Source: Terrimonas pollutisoli
Lineage (GTDB): Bacteria; Bacteroidota; Bacteroidia; Chitinophagales; Chitinophagaceae
Direction of reading: 5' to 3'
NCBI RefSeq assembly: GCF_029360765.1
Contig: NZ_JARKNA010000003.1
Location: 372,001-436,000 of the forward strand
Length of the DNA: 64,000 bases
Part shown: positions 33,734 through 42,177 of the stretch, one piece after another
Position numbering within the stretch: the stretch's first letter is position 1
Layout: each line of letters begins with the position of its first letter
Notes under the pieces: generated by a model
Told to the model about the DNA's origin: nothing
The model's input: only the letters and a program-made list of their open reading frames with translations
Databases searched by the model: none
Translations under genes and position numbers: made by a program

Positions 33734-34822
33734 ATGCAAACAACAGAACAACCAACAAATGAAACCGTGCAGAAGGCATGGGGCAAACGGCCACTGATCA
33801 TCAGCGGACCGTGCAGTGCAGAGACAGAGGCACAAGTGCTGGAAACAGCGCAACGTTTAGCCGCAACAGGCAAAGTGGATATGCTTCGTGCAGGCATCTG
33901 GAAACCCCGTACCAAACCCGGTTTGTTTGAAGGTATTGGCGCCAAAGGTTTACCCTGGCTGCAACAGGCAAAAAAAATGACGGGTCTCCCCACAACAGTT
34001 GAAGTGGCAACCGGTAAGCAAGTGCAGGATGCACTCACTTTTGATGTGGATGTATTGTGGATTGGTGCCAGAACAACCGTAAATCCATTCAGTGTGCAGG
34101 AAGTAGCCGATGCACTGCGTGGCGTGGATGTACCGGTGCTGATCAAAAACCCAATCAATCCCGACCTCGAGTTGTGGAGTGGTGCGGTTGAACGTGTGGC
34201 AAGAGCTGGCATCAAACAAATTGGTTTGATCCATCGTGGGTTCTCTTCGTATGGTAATACTGAGTTTCGCAATGCACCGATGTGGCATTTGGCTATCGAA
34301 ATGAAACGTCGTAACCCCGGTATGCCGATCATCAATGATCCTTCGCATATCTGCGGCCGTCGTGATATTTTGTTGGATGTGTCACAACGTGCAATAGATC
34401 TTGACTTTGATGGTCTGATGATTGAAAGCCACATTGATCCGGACAACGCCTGGAGCGATGCCAAACAACAAATAACTCCTGAACAGTTGAAAGAAATGCT
34501 GGATACGATCATCTGGAGAAAAGAAGATATCAATTCAGATGAGTTTCATGCTGCATTAGAAAAATTGCGCCAGCAGATCAATCACCTCGATGATGAGTTG
34601 ATGCAATTATTGGGTCAACGTATGAAGATCGCTGATAAGATCGGTCAGTATAAAAAGGATAACAACATCACTATTCTGCAAACCAACCGCTGGAACGAGA
34701 TACTCGAAAGAGCCTCCCAAAAAGGAGAAAAGATCGGATTGAGCAAGGAGTTTATCGTGAAATATTTTGATGCGGTGCACATGGAAAGCATCAATCACCA
34801 GAAGAAGGTGTTGGATGCATAG
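33734..34822 (+). CDS. DAHP synthase / chorismate mutase fusion
   Basis: A 362-residue bifunctional enzyme (ATG 33734; a GTG two codons upstream is possible). Residues ~20-265 form a type I-beta DAHP synthase: RPLIISGPCSAET, RAGIWKPRTKPG, INDPSHICGRR. This domain catalyses the first step of the shikimate pathway. Residues ~275-362 form an AroQ-type chorismate mutase: LRQQINHLDDELMQLLGQRM and KIADKIGQYK. The fusion is standard in Bacteroidota and allows Phe/Tyr feedback through the mutase domain. The gene lies between two 45-bp inverted repeats. Confidence 0.95.
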   Translation: MQTTEQPTNETVQKAWGKRPLIISGPCSAETEAQVLETAQRLAATGKVDMLRAGIWKPRTKPGLFEGIGAKGLPWLQQAKKMTGLPTTVEVATGKQVQDALTFDVDVLWIGARTTVNPFSVQEVADALRGVDVPVLIKNPINPDLELWSGAVERVARAGIKQIGLIHRGFSSYGNTEFRNAPMWHLAIEMKRRNPGMPIINDPSHICGRRDILLDVSQRAIDLDFDGLMIESHIDPDNAWSDAKQQITPEQLKEMLDTIIWRKEDINSDEFHAALEKLRQQINHLDDELMQLLGQRMKIADKIGQYKKDNNITILQTNRWNEILERASQKGEKIGLSKEFIVKYFDAVHMESINHQKKVLDA

Positions 34823-34824
34823 AA

Positions 34825-35023
34825 ACCCTCTGTCTCCCTAAAGGGAGGACTTAGGTCGATGTGCCCTTGTTTATTTGTAAGTTTTTTAAAAGATAATTGT
34901 TGCTGTGTTACCGGCTTTAGTTTTTCATGGCATCGCCTGTTGCGTCGCACACTTCATCGTTCTGTAATTCTGTTTAGCAAATGAGTAAGAGTTTTCCGAG
35001 CCCTCCGCCGGTTGGCGGAGATG
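34825..35023 (+). repeat. Palindrome-ended region at the DAHP synthase/aroB junction
   Basis: The left end ACCCTCTGTCTCCCTAAAGGGAG is of the same type as repeat B's and the era-der element's left ends. The right end is CTCCGCCGGTTGGCGGAG, which is read as codons 7-12 of aroB. The right copy of the 45-bp inverted repeat lies inside it. Confidence 0.55.
34906..34950 (-). repeat. 45-bp inverted repeat, right copy
   Basis: It is the reverse-complement partner of 33626-33670 (39 of 45 positions identical). Confidence 0.8.
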
Positions 35024-36039
35024 GCGGTATTACATACAAGTTTGGCAGTTCATCTACGGCTTTCTTTTTTGCTGCGGGGTTCAGTCATCTCAAAAAGATT
35101 ACTGACCCAAAGGCAACGATACTGATCACGGATCAAAACCTTTTTGATGCTCATGCAAAAAGATTCAAAGGCTGGAAAACGATTGTGCTAAAACCGGGTG
35201 AGGAGTTTAAAGTGCAGTCAACGGTTGATACAATCATTCAACAGTTGATTGACATGGAGGCGGACCGCAAAACAACGTTGGTCGGAATTGGTGGCGGCGT
35301 TATCACCGACATTACAGGTTATGTTGCTTCTGTCTACATGCGGGGATTGAGGTTTGGATTTATTCCAACATCTCTTCTGGCATTGGTAGATGCATCGATC
35401 GGGGGTAAAAATGGAATTGATGTCGGCGTGTATAAAAATATGGTAGGTGTTATTCGCCAGCCTTCTTTTATCCTCCACGATATGATTTTTCTGAATACCC
35501 TGCCGCAACGGGAATGGGAAAATGGTTTTGCAGAGATCATCAAACATGCGTGCATAAAAGATGCAGCTATGTTCCGTGACCTGGAAATGAATTCTTTGCT
35601 CATGTATCAAAAAAGAAAGACAGCTATCTGTAACCTCGTGCAGCGAAACGCTATGATCAAGGCCAAAGTGGTGCAGAAAGATGAGTTTGAAAAAAATGAA
35701 AGGCGGCTGTTGAATTTCGGGCATACACTCGGTCATGCGTTGGAAAACCAGTATGACCTGATGCACGGCCAGGCAGTATCGATAGGGATGACCTATGCCT
35801 GTCATATTTCAGAACAGCTCACCGGGTTTAAGCAAACCGATAAAGTCGTAAGAGTGTTGGAGCAATATGGTTTGCCAACTTACCTGTCTTTTGACAAACA
35901 AAAAGTGTTTGACGTGTTGAAAATGGATAAGAAAAGAGAAAGAAAAGAAATGAATTACGTGTTATTGGAAAAAATAGGAAAGGGAGTGGTAAAGCAAATC
36001 AGTTTACAAAAACTGGAACAAATTATAAATAAATTTTAA
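34981..36039 (+). CDS. aroB: 3-dehydroquinate synthase
   Basis: A 352-residue enzyme that cyclises DAHP to 3-dehydroquinate with NAD+ and a divalent metal. Seen: GIGGGVITDITGYVASVYMRG, PTSLLALVDASIGGKNGID, EIIKHACI with the metal Glu, and RRLLNFGHTLGHALE plus MHGQAVSIGM with the metal His residues. Residues 4-15 (SFPSPPPVGGDGG) are encoded by a palindromic repeat and are absent from usual AroB; native sequence starts near GITYKFGSS. aroA follows after 24 bases that contain another C/G-rich palindrome (CCCCTTTAGGGG). Confidence 0.95.
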   Translation: MSKSFPSPPPVGGDGGITYKFGSSSTAFFFAAGFSHLKKITDPKATILITDQNLFDAHAKRFKGWKTIVLKPGEEFKVQSTVDTIIQQLIDMEADRKTTLVGIGGGVITDITGYVASVYMRGLRFGFIPTSLLALVDASIGGKNGIDVGVYKNMVGVIRQPSFILHDMIFLNTLPQREWENGFAEIIKHACIKDAAMFRDLEMNSLLMYQKRKTAICNLVQRNAMIKAKVVQKDEFEKNERRLLNFGHTLGHALENQYDLMHGQAVSIGMTYACHISEQLTGFKQTDKVVRVLEQYGLPTYLSFDKQKVFDVLKMDKKRERKEMNYVLLEKIGKGVVKQISLQKLEQIINKF

Positions 36040-36063
36040 AATACCCCTTTAGGGGATAGGGGC

Positions 36064-37350
36064 ATGAAAGTAACAATACAACCATCGCAGTTAAAAGGTA
36101 TCATCCAGACGCCAGCTTCCAAAAGTTCGATGCAGCGGGCTTGTGCAGCTGCTTTATTGGCGAAAGGAGAAACAATTATTCAGAACCCGGGTCGCAGCAA
36201 TGATGATAAAGCTGCCTTAGGTATCATACAGTCATTAGGTGCTACCACCGAATTAATCGACCAGGATTGGCACGTCAAAAGCAACGGCATTGACCCTGTT
36301 GCAGGAAAGGTAAATTGCGGTGAAAGCGGGCTAAGCATCAGGATGTTTGCTTCTATCACTGCATTAAGTAAGGACGAGATCATCATCACTGGTGAAGGAA
36401 GCCTGTTGACAAGACCGATGGATTTTTTTGACCAGGTATTCCCGTTGCTAAAAGTCAATATCCAAAGCAATGATGGCAAGTTGCCTTTAGTGGTGCAGGG
36501 ACCATTGCAACCGGCAACAATTGAAGTAGATGGGTCTTTGAGCTCACAATTTCTTACGGGATTACTGATGGCTTATTCCTATGCTAATGCAAAAGATGTT
36601 TCTTTGAAAGTAACCAACTTAAAAAGTAAGCCTTATATCGACCTGACATTGGATGTCATGAAACAGTTTGGCATGAAAATGCCGGAGAACAGGAATTACG
36701 AGGCGTTTTACTTTGGAAACGAAGATCATCAACTGCAATGTGAAACACGCACCTATACTGTTGAAGGAGATTGGAGTGGCGGTGCTTTCCTGTTAGTAGC
36801 AGGTGCCATTGCAGGTCCTATCACTGTAAGAGGATTGGATATTATGTCAACACAAGCGGACAAAGCTATTGTGGATGCATTAATGAAAGCCAATGCCGGT
36901 ATAGCTATTGAAGCAAAAGGCATACAACTCACTCCGGCAGCCATGACGGGCTTTGATTTTGATGCCACTGATTGCCCTGACCTGTTTCCGCCGCTGGTTG
37001 CACTGGCAGCTTATTGTAAAGGGAAAACAAGTATTAAAGGAGTAAGCCGTTTAGCACATAAAGAAAGTAACCGTGGGTTGACATTGCAGGAAGAGTTTGG
37101 AAAGATGGGAGTAAAGATCGAATTGAATGGAGATATTATGATCATCCATGGATCCGATAAAGTAAGGGGAGCAAGGGTTCATTCAAGGCACGATCATCGT
37201 ATTGCTATGGCCTGTGCTGTTGCTGCTTTACGGGCCGAGGGTGAAGTGATCATTGATGAAGCTATGGCTGTGAAGAAATCATATCCTGATTTTTACCGTG
37301 ATCTAAAGCAACTGGGTGGCGCAGTGGATTATCCGGCTTTAATTATTTAA
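36064..37350 (+). CDS. aroA: 5-enolpyruvylshikimate-3-phosphate synthase
   Basis: A 428-residue EPSP synthase joining shikimate-3-phosphate and PEP. Seen: QTPASKSSMQRACAAALL (the SKS substrate loop), NCGESGLSIRMF in place of the usual LGNSGT, LLTRPMDF, SSQFLTGLLMAYSY, HKESNRGL and SRHDHRIAMACAVAAL. The Gly in the glyphosate-contact loop is part of CGESG. The gene lies at normal spacing in the cluster, 24 bases after aroB. Confidence 0.95.
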   Translation: MKVTIQPSQLKGIIQTPASKSSMQRACAAALLAKGETIIQNPGRSNDDKAALGIIQSLGATTELIDQDWHVKSNGIDPVAGKVNCGESGLSIRMFASITALSKDEIIITGEGSLLTRPMDFFDQVFPLLKVNIQSNDGKLPLVVQGPLQPATIEVDGSLSSQFLTGLLMAYSYANAKDVSLKVTNLKSKPYIDLTLDVMKQFGMKMPENRNYEAFYFGNEDHQLQCETRTYTVEGDWSGGAFLLVAGAIAGPITVRGLDIMSTQADKAIVDALMKANAGIAIEAKGIQLTPAAMTGFDFDATDCPDLFPPLVALAAYCKGKTSIKGVSRLAHKESNRGLTLQEEFGKMGVKIELNGDIMIIHGSDKVRGARVHSRHDHRIAMACAVAALRAEGEVIIDEAMAVKKSYPDFYRDLKQLGGAVDYPALII

Positions 37351-37369
37351 ATTTGGAAAAAGATAATTT

Positions 37370-37588
37370 ATGCCAGTCAAAGAAAAAGATGATGATATAA
37401 TTATCAGGATTCCGCGGAAACTGTATGATAAGAATGTACAGCAGTTTCTTGACTACATTCAGTTTAGGAAAATTGTAAGCAAATCAAAAGCTACGGAAAA
37501 AGATATTAATAAAATACTTGCCGACATAAAAAAGGAGAGAGGACCTAGGGTACAGGCTCTGTTGAAAAAGGCCGGAATAAAACCATAG
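37370..37588 (+). CDS. Antitoxin-like protein paired with a PIN toxin
   Basis: A 72-residue basic protein, beginning with KEKDDDIIIRIPRKLYDKNV, a CopG/Arc-like beta strand followed by a helix. The C-terminal tail is Lys-rich (KKERGPRVQALLKKAGIKP). It ends one base before the PIN gene starts, so the two are coupled. The pair sits between aroA and aroC. Antitoxin role is inferred from gene order and size; the fold is not certain. Confidence 0.7.
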   Translation: MPVKEKDDDIIIRIPRKLYDKNVQQFLDYIQFRKIVSKSKATEKDINKILADIKKERGPRVQALLKKAGIKP

Positions 37589-37589
37589 A

Positions 37590-38027
37590 ATGAATATTGT
37601 ACTTGATTCCAATATCCTGTTCAGTATCCTGGTAAAACCTGATGGAAGAATTTTTTCATATTTTGAGAGCATCCGAAAGAAGAATGAACTTTTTATAAAT
37701 GACTTTACCCTGGAAGAATTGAATACTCACCGGGCAAAACTCTTAAAGGTCTCAAAATTGTCAGCCGATGATTTTGAAAGATTGAAAATTACCATACTAT
37801 CGCAGGTTACTATTATTTCATCTGATTTATTTACTATTGATATAATAGGTGAAGCTTTTGAACTTGTAAAAAATATTGATATCAATGACATGCATCTTGT
37901 AGCGGCCTGCTTATTGATTAATGGCTGCCTGTGGACAGGCGATAAAAGGCTCTATAACGGGTTAATAAAAAAGGACTTTCAGCAGGTCTATAATTCTACA
38001 CAAATTCAATTATTGTTCAATTCATGA
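37590..38027 (+). CDS. PIN-domain nuclease (probable toxin)
   Basis: A 145-residue PIN protein: LDSNILFSIL (first Asp, residue 6), FTLEELNTHRAK (Glu), INDMHLVAACLL (Asp) and WTGDKRLYNGL (last Asp). These four acidic residues form the RNase site of VapC-type toxins. The gene overlaps aroC's start by four bases (ATGA), so aroC translation may depend on ribosomes leaving the PIN gene. Placement of a toxin-antitoxin pair inside an aromatic operon is unusual. Confidence 0.88.
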   Translation: MNIVLDSNILFSILVKPDGRIFSYFESIRKKNELFINDFTLEELNTHRAKLLKVSKLSADDFERLKITILSQVTIISSDLFTIDIIGEAFELVKNIDINDMHLVAACLLINGCLWTGDKRLYNGLIKKDFQQVYNSTQIQLLFNS

Positions 38028-39508
38028 ACTCATTTGGCCGCATATTTCGTGTACATATTTTTGGTGAATCGCATGGCGAATCAGTAGGTATTGTTATTGA
38101 TGGCTGTCCGGCAGGCCTTGCCTTATCGGAAGAAGATCTGTTAGCTGATCTTGAAAGAAGGAAAGGAGGGAAGCAAAAAGGAACAACACCCAGGCAGGAA
38201 GCCGACTATCCCTTTTTTAAAAGTGGATTGTTTAATGGAAAAACAACCGGCGCTCCGATTACGATATTGTTTGAAAATAACAATACCCGTAGCGGTGATT
38301 ATGAAAAACAAAGAAGTTTTCCCCGGCCCGGGCATGCAGATTGGGTAGCCCATCAAAAATATGGTGGCAACGAGGATTACCGCGGCGGCGGGCATTTCAG
38401 TGCCAGGCTAACTACGGGATTGGTTGCAGCAGGCGCTATTGCGAAGAAGCTGATGCGACACCTCACCCCTAACCCCTCTCCAAAGGAGAGGGGAATGGGC
38501 GACTCTGATAAATTGGGGTACTTTACTACCTCGGCAGATAACTATACATTTTTAAAAGAATTTGCAAAGCATAACAGGCATCATCCGACTGAAGCTGAAG
38601 ATAAACTGTGGCAGGAAATCAGAAATAGAAACATCGAGGGCTATAAATTCAGAAGGCAACATCCGGTGAAAGCATTTATCCCTGACTTCGTTTGCCTGGA
38701 AAAGAAATTAATTGTTGAAATTGACGGAGGATATCATAGTGTAGAAGAACAAATCAAATATGACGAGGCAAGATCTCAATGGCTGAAAGAGCACAGTTAT
38801 TCTTTTTTACGATTTACGAATGAAGAAGTACTAAATCAAATGCCTGTAGTGCTTCAAAAAATAAAAGAAGCACTTCAACAATCAAAAGTGAATTCTCAAT
38901 CATCGGAGTCTGACTCTCCCTCTCCTTTGGAGAGGGAGCCGGAGGGTGAGGTCTCAATCGTAGCGGCTGTCACTGAAATTAGCGGCGAAACAGATTTAGA
39001 AAAAGGGTTGCAAAAAGCTATCGACGCCAAAGATTCGGTAGGCGGGTTGGTAGAATGCCGCGTTAATGGATTACCTGTTGGCTTAGGTGAACCGTTTTTT
39101 GATTCGGTAGAATCGCAAATTGCCCATATCGCTTTTGCGATACCCGCCGTAAAAGGAATTGAATTTGGAGCCGGCTTTGCGGCGGCAAGGATGTTTGGTT
39201 CGCAGCATAACGATGCGATTGAAAATATGGAGGGCAAAACGAGAACCAATAATGCGGGTGGTATTGTTGGTGGTATCAGCAATGGCAACGAGTTGGTGTT
39301 TCGCATTGCTATCAAGCCGACAGCCTCGACACCCAAGCAACAAAACAGTTTGAATTGGGATACCGGTAAAGTGGAAGATTTTTCTATCAAAGGTCGTCAC
39401 GATCTTTGCGTTGCGCTCAGGGCACCTGTTATCCTCGAAGCTGCCACGGCAATTGCGTTGGTTGACTTAATTTTATTGGAGCAACAGGTAAAAAGAGTAA
39501 TATCATAA
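38024..39508 (+). CDS. aroC: Chorismate synthase with an in-frame DUF559 nuclease insert
   Basis: A 494-residue frame, about 130 residues longer than usual. Residues 1-144 and ~310-494 are a normal chorismate synthase: FGRIFRVHIFGESHGESVG, GHADWVAHQKYGG, RGGGHFSARLTTGLVAAG, then AVKGIEFGAGFAAARMFGSQ, NAGGIVGGISNG and KGRHDLCVALRAPVILEA, covering the FMN and substrate contacts. Residues ~145-309 replace a short loop after the helix AAGAIAKKLM. They carry a DUF559 domain bounded by palindromic ends. The frame is open throughout, so the protein may work with the insert as an extra surface domain. No splicing motifs are seen. Confidence 0.92.
   Translation: MNSFGRIFRVHIFGESHGESVGIVIDGCPAGLALSEEDLLADLERRKGGKQKGTTPRQEADYPFFKSGLFNGKTTGAPITILFENNNTRSGDYEKQRSFPRPGHADWVAHQKYGGNEDYRGGGHFSARLTTGLVAAGAIAKKLMRHLTPNPSPKERGMGDSDKLGYFTTSADNYTFLKEFAKHNRHHPTEAEDKLWQEIRNRNIEGYKFRRQHPVKAFIPDFVCLEKKLIVEIDGGYHSVEEQIKYDEARSQWLKEHSYSFLRFTNEEVLNQMPVVLQKIKEALQQSKVNSQSSESDSPSPLEREPEGEVSIVAAVTEISGETDLEKGLQKAIDAKDSVGGLVECRVNGLPVGLGEPFFDSVESQIAHIAFAIPAVKGIEFGAGFAAARMFGSQHNDAIENMEGKTRTNNAGGIVGGISNGNELVFRIAIKPTASTPKQQNSLNWDTGKVEDFSIKGRHDLCVALRAPVILEAATAIALVDLILLEQQVKRVIS
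38461..38951 (+). mobile_element. DUF559 nuclease element inserted in aroC
   Basis: 491 bp bounded by imperfect inverted repeats. Left: CCTCACCCCTAACCCCTCTC, then AAAGGAGAGGGG. Right, read inward on the other strand: CCTCACCCTCCGGCTCCCTC, then AAAGGAGAGGGAG. Each end also forms its own hairpin (CCCTCTCC / GGAGAGGG). A weaker match continues inside (GACTCTGAT versus GACTCCGAT). The interior encodes a DUF559 (Vsr-like, PD-(D/E)XK type) domain: HHPTEAEDKLWQEIRNRNI, YKFRRQHPV, FIPDFVCLEKKLIVEIDGGYH (Asp and Glu-x-Asp) and FLRFTNEEVL. No clear target duplication is visible. Confidence 0.75.
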
Positions 39509-39525
39509 AGAAAGGAATAACGATT

Positions 39526-39825
39526 ATGCCAATCATTTATCATGTCACCACTGCTACCGAATGGAATGCAGCCAAAGAGAAAGGTTATTATGAAGCCCCA
39601 TCCCTGAAAGAAGAAGGTTTTATTCATTGCTCGCAGGAGCACCAGGTAGCCGGCGTTTTGGAAAGATATTTTTCTGACAAAACCGGTCTAATAAAACTGG
39701 TTATAGACACCGATAAACTCACCAGCCGGTTTGTATTTGACTGGTCACCCTCCACCAAAGACACTTTCCCCCATGTATACGGCCCTATCAATATGGAAGC
39801 CGTGACAGATGTAATAGCAATCTAA
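39526..39825 (+). CDS. DUF952 family protein
   Basis: A 99-residue protein with IYHVTTATEWNAAKEKGYYE, EGFIHCSQEHQVAGVLERYF and FPHVYGPINMEAVTDVI, the pattern of DUF952 proteins. The conserved HCS and HVYGPI motifs resemble ADP-ribosyltransferase-like or glutathione-transferase-like folds proposed for the family; no function is known. It follows aroC by 17 bases and is probably cotranscribed. Confidence 0.8.
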   Translation: MPIIYHVTTATEWNAAKEKGYYEAPSLKEEGFIHCSQEHQVAGVLERYFSDKTGLIKLVIDTDKLTSRFVFDWSPSTKDTFPHVYGPINMEAVTDVIAI

Positions 39826-39829
39826 AGAT

Positions 39830-40126
39830 ATGCACCAGTACCTTGTAAACGCATCCATTCAAATTGTTCCGATCGTTTTGGATAAACACCCTTATGAATG
39901 GGTGGATGAAGCCATTGCCATCATTCGGCAGTCAGGCATTCGTCACGAAGTGGGTCCTTTTGCCACTGTATTGGAAGGAACCTACGATGAGGTCACGCAA
40001 GTCATTCATGCGATAAACGAATTTCTTTACAGCAAAGGCTGCGCTGAGTGGATCAGTAATGTACAGTTGCAGATCAGGAGCGACCGGAGTATAACTGCGA
40101 ATGAAAAAACGGACAAATTCCGCTAA
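39830..40126 (+). CDS. Thiamine-binding (DUF77/MTH1187-like) protein
   Basis: A 98-residue protein of the MTH1187/YkoF-like family: NASIQIVPI, YEWVDEAIAIIRQSGIRHEVGPFATVLEG and YDEVTQVIHAIN. The fold is ferredoxin-like and several members bind thiamine or a pyrimidine. It starts 4 bases after the DUF952 gene. There is no riboswitch near it, so a thiamine link is based on the family only. Confidence 0.82.
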   Translation: MHQYLVNASIQIVPIVLDKHPYEWVDEAIAIIRQSGIRHEVGPFATVLEGTYDEVTQVIHAINEFLYSKGCAEWISNVQLQIRSDRSITANEKTDKFR

Positions 40127-40318
40127 ACTTACGGTGGACAAAACCCTTTAATAAATTTTTTTACGGCTTTTCTTTTTTGTTCTGTTTATTAGCAGCATCT
40201 TAGAAAAATAACAAACTGGCAACCCACAAATACTGGCAGGATTGCTTAATTTGTTATGAATATGTGTTGATGGGATTAAGGTCGTATAATAAGATCACCA
40301 CCACATCCTGGATTTAGC

Positions 40319-42007
40319 ATGGTTAAAAAAGTATTGTTGTACTCTCTTTTTTTGTGTTCATTTTTTTGTTGCATAGTTATCGCATGCAATAATGACAAGC
40401 GTCCCCCTGTAACTGAGATTGCAAAAACACCGGAAGAACTGGAAAAGAAGATACCGGACATTATCCAAAGTTCACTGGCCTTTGCATTATCCAATAATGG
40501 GAAGATCGATGACAGCATCCGGTTGTCCTATACACCGCAGGTGCAACTGGTGTATGAGAAAAGCAAATTTGCTTCTGTATGGAGTAGTAAGGAAAGCTGG
40601 GAACCACTGGCCGATTCAATGTTTCGGTTTATAAGGGATGCAAAATTGTTTGGTTTATTCCCGCAGGATTACCACCACGACGATTTGGATTCATTGAATA
40701 AAAAATTGCTGACGGATACGTTGGCAAAAAAAGACGTCGTGCTTTGGGCAAAGGCTGATCTGATGCTGTCGGATGCGTTCATTCACATCGTCAAAGATTT
40801 AAAATTGGGGCGGTTGCCGAAGGACAGTATGACGCAGAGAAAAGACACGACATTGATCGATGACTTTTACCTGCAGCAATTTGAGCAAGCTCAACAGAGC
40901 AGGTCAATCACCAATATCTTTGAGGCACTGGAACCGGCTCATGAAGGGTACGTCAATTTGAAAGAAGGAATTAAAGGTTTCCTGGATAGCGCTGATAACC
41001 GGGTTTACACAATAGTTCCATCACCCAAAAAAGATTCAATTAACTACCCTGTGCTATTACAGCGCCGGTTGTATGAAGGTGGCTTTATCGCTTATGACAG
41101 CATTAAGGCCGATTCAGCAAGCTTAGCTGACGCCGTTAAAAAATTTCAACGCAGTAAAAAAATAACAGTCGACGGAAAAGCCGGCGAGGGTACTTTGCGG
41201 CTGCTAAATGAATCGGACAGGGATAAGTTTATTCGTATCGCCATTACACTTGACCGGTATAAAAAGTTGCCGGAAAAAATGCCTGAGCGGTATCTCTGGG
41301 TGAACCTGCCTGCTTTTAATTTGAAGTTGATAGAAAATGATACGGTATTGATTTCATCGAAGATCATTTGCGGAAAAAATATTACCCGTACCCCATTACT
41401 CACCAGTGCCATATCAGATATGATCACTTATCCGCAATGGACAATTCCTACCAGTATTATTGTTAAGGAAATATTGCCGGGCTTAAAAAAAGATACGAAT
41501 TACCTGGCCCGCAAGGGATATACACTGATCGATAACAACGGCGATATTATTAATCCTGCTGATGTCAATTGGTCAAAATATACTAAGGGCATTCCATACA
41601 AAGTGGTGCAGGGTAGTGGAGATGAAAACGCATTAGGCATCCTGAAATTTAACTTTCCTAACAAATACGCAGTGTACCTGCATGATACCAACCAGCGATA
41701 TTTATTCAGTCGTGAAATGCGATCACTAAGTCATGGTTGCGTAAGAGTGCAGGAATGGGAAGAGCTGGCCTATTATATTGTTCGCTATGATAATAAAGAC
41801 CTGTACTTCGATGAGCCTTCGCCAACGGAAGATTCACTGACAGCCTGGCTGGAACGTAAGGAAAAACATGTGATCCCTGTTAAAAAGCGTTTACCTCTTT
41901 ATATTCGTTATTTTACCTGTGAGGGTAAAGAAGGAAAGCTGGTATTTTATGATGATATTTATGGTGAGGACAAGGCATTGCAGGCAAAATATTTTGCAGG
42001 AAGGTAA
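40319..42007 (+). CDS. Lipoprotein L,D-transpeptidase (YcbB/LdtD-like)
   Basis: A 562-residue protein with a lipoprotein-type signal (FFCCIVIAC). It has the YcbB layout: an N-terminal scaffold domain (about 60-240), a peptidoglycan-binding helix bundle (AVKKFQRSKKITVDGKAGEGTL, about 275-300) and a C-terminal YkuD catalytic domain with MRSLSHGCVRVQEWEELA, Cys near residue 474 as nucleophile. Such enzymes form 3-3 crosslinks in the cell wall. It stands alone upstream of ompA. Confidence 0.92.
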   Translation: MVKKVLLYSLFLCSFFCCIVIACNNDKRPPVTEIAKTPEELEKKIPDIIQSSLAFALSNNGKIDDSIRLSYTPQVQLVYEKSKFASVWSSKESWEPLADSMFRFIRDAKLFGLFPQDYHHDDLDSLNKKLLTDTLAKKDVVLWAKADLMLSDAFIHIVKDLKLGRLPKDSMTQRKDTTLIDDFYLQQFEQAQQSRSITNIFEALEPAHEGYVNLKEGIKGFLDSADNRVYTIVPSPKKDSINYPVLLQRRLYEGGFIAYDSIKADSASLADAVKKFQRSKKITVDGKAGEGTLRLLNESDRDKFIRIAITLDRYKKLPEKMPERYLWVNLPAFNLKLIENDTVLISSKIICGKNITRTPLLTSAISDMITYPQWTIPTSIIVKEILPGLKKDTNYLARKGYTLIDNNGDIINPADVNWSKYTKGIPYKVVQGSGDENALGILKFNFPNKYAVYLHDTNQRYLFSREMRSLSHGCVRVQEWEELAYYIVRYDNKDLYFDEPSPTEDSLTAWLERKEKHVIPVKKRLPLYIRYFTCEGKEGKLVFYDDIYGEDKALQAKYFAGR

Positions 42008-42141
42008 GTGAGAACACAACCTGCTTTAGTGATTTTGATTCTCTGTTTCTATTGCACTTTCAAGCTTTCCAATTGTTTTTCTTGTAATATTTACGCGGTT
42101 TGTAGGGGTAATATTTTTTTCAACAAATAAAACAGACCCGC

Positions 42142-42149
42142 TATTTTTG
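42142..42149 (+). promoter_or_regulatory. Candidate -7 box for the OmpA gene
   Basis: TATTTTTG, about 28 bases before the ATG at 42178. The -33 region is only T-rich. Confidence 0.3.
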
Positions 42150-42177
42150 TTTAGTTTAAAAACAAAACTATCTGCTT

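Noticed and set aside
38461..38951. The aroC insert as an intein
   Set aside because: No Cys/Ser at the left junction, no His-Asn at the right junction and no splicing blocks; the domain is DUF559, not a Hint fold or LAGLIDADG. The C-rich palindromic ends point to a DNA element instead.
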